Positions 62,401-64,000 of a DNA stretch of 64,000 nucleotides are shown here, one piece after another; within the stretch, counting starts at the first letter, position 1; each line of letters starts with the position of its first letter. The notes beneath the pieces were generated by a model. The model was given only the letters and a program-made list of their open reading frames with translations. It had not been told where the DNA came from and ran no database searches. Location: contig JAQFVV010000018.1 of assembly GCA_028023455.1 (NCBI GenBank), forward strand, positions 8,792,679-8,856,678. Reading direction: 5' to 3'. The translations under genes were made by a program, and so were the position numbers. The stretch comes from Epiperipatus broadwayi (Eukaryota > Onychophora > Udeonychophora > Euonychophora > Peripatidae).

Positions 62401-63264
62401 TTAATTGCATTTAACTGTTAGTAATAATTTATAGGTTAATATATAACAATGTTTCAAATGGTATTCTTTTTCTTTCTTATTCTAGTGTTTCTGGCCTGGA
62501 AAATAACAGTGCTAGCATGGGAATCGAATCTGGATCTTTAGATTCATGAATATTAAATTTAAAATAATACTCTAGCCAGCTAGGCTATTCTTCCATAGAT
62601 GAAAGTCAGTAGAAATTGCATATATTTATTTGTGATAGTCCTGCTGATTTCTCCACTTTTTGTTAAGATCAAGGTTAATTAATGGTTTCCAGACATTATG
62701 AATATCATACTAAGTTGTCTTGTAAAGTATTTACCATGATCATATGAACAACCTCATCAAATTTTTTTTTTTGTACTTTTTTTTCTCTATCCAAAATTTT
62801 TATATTTTCCCAACGGAGTACATCACTATGGAACAGAGCAAAAGAAATTTATTCAGGAACCAACTATTTTTTTTTTTTAAAAAAAAAAAGATCTACATAA
62901 AACAAACTCTCATGAAGAATGGTTATCCATCAGCTATCATTAAAAGAAACTTATAGTTAACAAAAACAAACAGATATATATATATTGGCTGAAGAGTGTC
63001 AAAGCACTAAAAGAATTTCTGCAAAAAATGAAATTACGTGCATGAAGGAAGGCAATGGTCATCGTTTCATGCTGATAAATAACAGTAAGTTTGAAAAAAA
63101 AAAATAATGACGCAAATTGCTGCTTTAAAATGTAATAGTCTTAACAGTTACAACTTTAAAACTAAAAAAGATAAATGTATAACTTGCATATTTAAAAAAT
63201 ATACAAATAAAGTATATCTACAATACTTGCAAACGTACCGTACTTAGCAATTTATTGCCTAGAT
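59441..63264. other. 3.8 kb mostly without a recognised gene
   Basis: AT-rich. Two items: a possible PLE tail at about 60,925-60,990 (minus: CTGATGATAGTTGAATGGGC then AAAGTTTC) and a tRNA-like segment at 62,500-62,600. A CCA repeat lies at 61,730-61,745, and a T-run followed by an A-run at 62,866-62,889 forms a homopolymer hairpin. Confidence 0.45.
62500..62600 (-). repeat. tRNA-like SINE relic
   Basis: Minus strand: GAATAGCCTAGCTGGCTAGA (A-box-like), an AT-rich segment with an ATTA...TAAT anticodon-arm-like pairing, and CCAGATTCGATTCCCATG (B box GATTCGATTCC). Box spacing fits a tRNA-derived promoter. No TSD found. Confidence 0.5.
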
Positions 63265-64000
63265 CAGTGATTGCGAACCTTTTTACTTATACGTGCCAAA
63301 AATTTCCAAAAAAATATTTATTGAATGATTGGCGTCCCATACAGTTATCAAATCAAAATATAAACAACTCAATTATTGCAGTTTTTAAAAGTTTATAAAA
63401 CAAAATAATAATAATTAAGCAAATTTTCTAAATAACCTAAATATAAATGAAAGATATTTATTTAAAAGAGTACAAGTTGAATAAAATATAACAGTAAAAT
63501 ATTAATAGTAATTAAAACAAAATTTTAGAAATAAACATATAAAACCAACATAAATAGATGTTATTTAATGATATTTTTGCTGTTGTACATTGGATGCCAA
63601 ATGTTTTATATCTGGTTTATATTTTGTCATTTTTAATAATATACATGCTGAATTAGATTCATCTGTCATTCTATTTCTCGAACTGTCTTTAATTAAATTC
63701 ATTTCTGAAAACAATGATCCACATGCATGTGTAGATGAGAAAATCGATAATATAGCGGTCGCTAATTTTTTTACACAATTTCATATATCCTCCATCATGA
63801 AAAGTTTTTCCATGTTTGGCAATTACATTTGAAATATAAAAAAAAACGATTTTCGGTCAATTTCATTATACATGTTGATTGAATACAATATTTTTAAATT
63901 CTTGGGCAATATATTCTTTTTGTTCATCTTTTCTGTGATTGGTCTTATAATGTCATTTTACCATGATGTTCTCAATACAACTGCTTGGGAAAGTAAAACA
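63265..64000 (-). mobile_element. internally deleted hAT transposon, 3' end to window edge
   Basis: The terminus CAGTGATTGCGAACCTTTTT at 63,265 is hAT-like (compare the end at 8,601). On the minus strand from the window edge: CIENIMVK, stop, HYKTNHRKDEQKEYIAQEFK (zinc-finger/BED-like N-terminus), then VIAKHGKTFHDGGYMKLCKK. Then, after only a few residues, the C-terminal dimerisation block HACGSLFSEMNLIKDSSRNR followed by MTDESNSACILLKM and a stop at 63,565-63,567. In related ZBED/GTF2I-repeat-type hAT proteins several hundred residues separate these parts, so the catalytic centre is deleted. The left TSD candidate is GCCTAGAT; the other end is outside the window. Confidence 0.78.

Overview
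The window is very AT-rich eukaryotic (metazoan) DNA. There is no bacterial-style gene packing. It has long non-coding stretches, microsatellites, a spliced receptor exon and many decayed transposable elements of animal type. The phylum cannot be fixed from sequence alone; an invertebrate with many Penelope-like elements (PLEs) is most likely. The only confident host-gene piece is a first coding exon of a class C GPCR resembling the GABA-B receptor subunit 1 (minus strand, 38,654-38,938, canonical GTAAGT donor, CRE palindrome about 180 bp upstream). Everything left of it is probably intron and/or intergenic sequence. A second possible minus-strand exon lies at 36,290-36,590.

Layout. 1-2,360: PLE-A, two frameshifts, with a hammerhead-like (HHR) tail. 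3,110-3,241: a 106-bp mini-element with a 13-bp target-site duplication (TSD). 4,800-5,900: decayed LINE (minus). 6,050-6,760: a 5'-truncated LINE end (plus) beside a PLE fragment (minus). 8,251-8,601: non-autonomous hAT element with an 8-bp TSD. 9,120-15,790: a near-full-length CR1/Jockey-type LINE (minus) whose reverse transcriptase is split by a 2,138-bp TG...CA insertion with a 4-bp TSD. 17,150-19,700: another decayed LINE (minus), split by a 630-bp palindromic element carrying two intact HHRs and flanked by 13-bp TSDs. 20,090-20,590: GATA/GGTA microsatellite. 27,241-27,703: a single-unit relative of the HHR element. 27,943-31,391: PLE-B, with about 550-bp terminal inverted repeats and a stop in its YVDD motif. 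36,151-36,252: tRNA-derived SINE with a 14-bp TSD. 40,207-41,194: PLE-C, a snap-back copy with a 13-bp TSD; a second PLE-C tail lies at 42,597-42,821. 49,201-49,480: palindromic element. 53,184-53,436 and 55,586-55,962: two more inverted-repeat elements with HHR motifs, the last with three HHR units. 56,700-59,440: decayed LINE (minus). 63,265-64,000: internally deleted hAT relic.

Main theme. At least seven loci carry hammerhead or hammerhead-like cores in PLEs or PLE-like small elements. They share short self-complementary stem-III sequences (CTAG, CCGG, CCAATTGG, CCTTAGG, GTAC), inverted or tandem-plus-inverted unit arrangement, and, where visible, 13-bp TSDs. This points to autonomous PLEs together with small non-autonomous HHR elements that they probably mobilise. 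HHRs in PLEs are already known. The palindromic dimers, the tandem-plus-inverted trimer and the apparent C3-G8 to U3-A8 core change in two families deserve testing.
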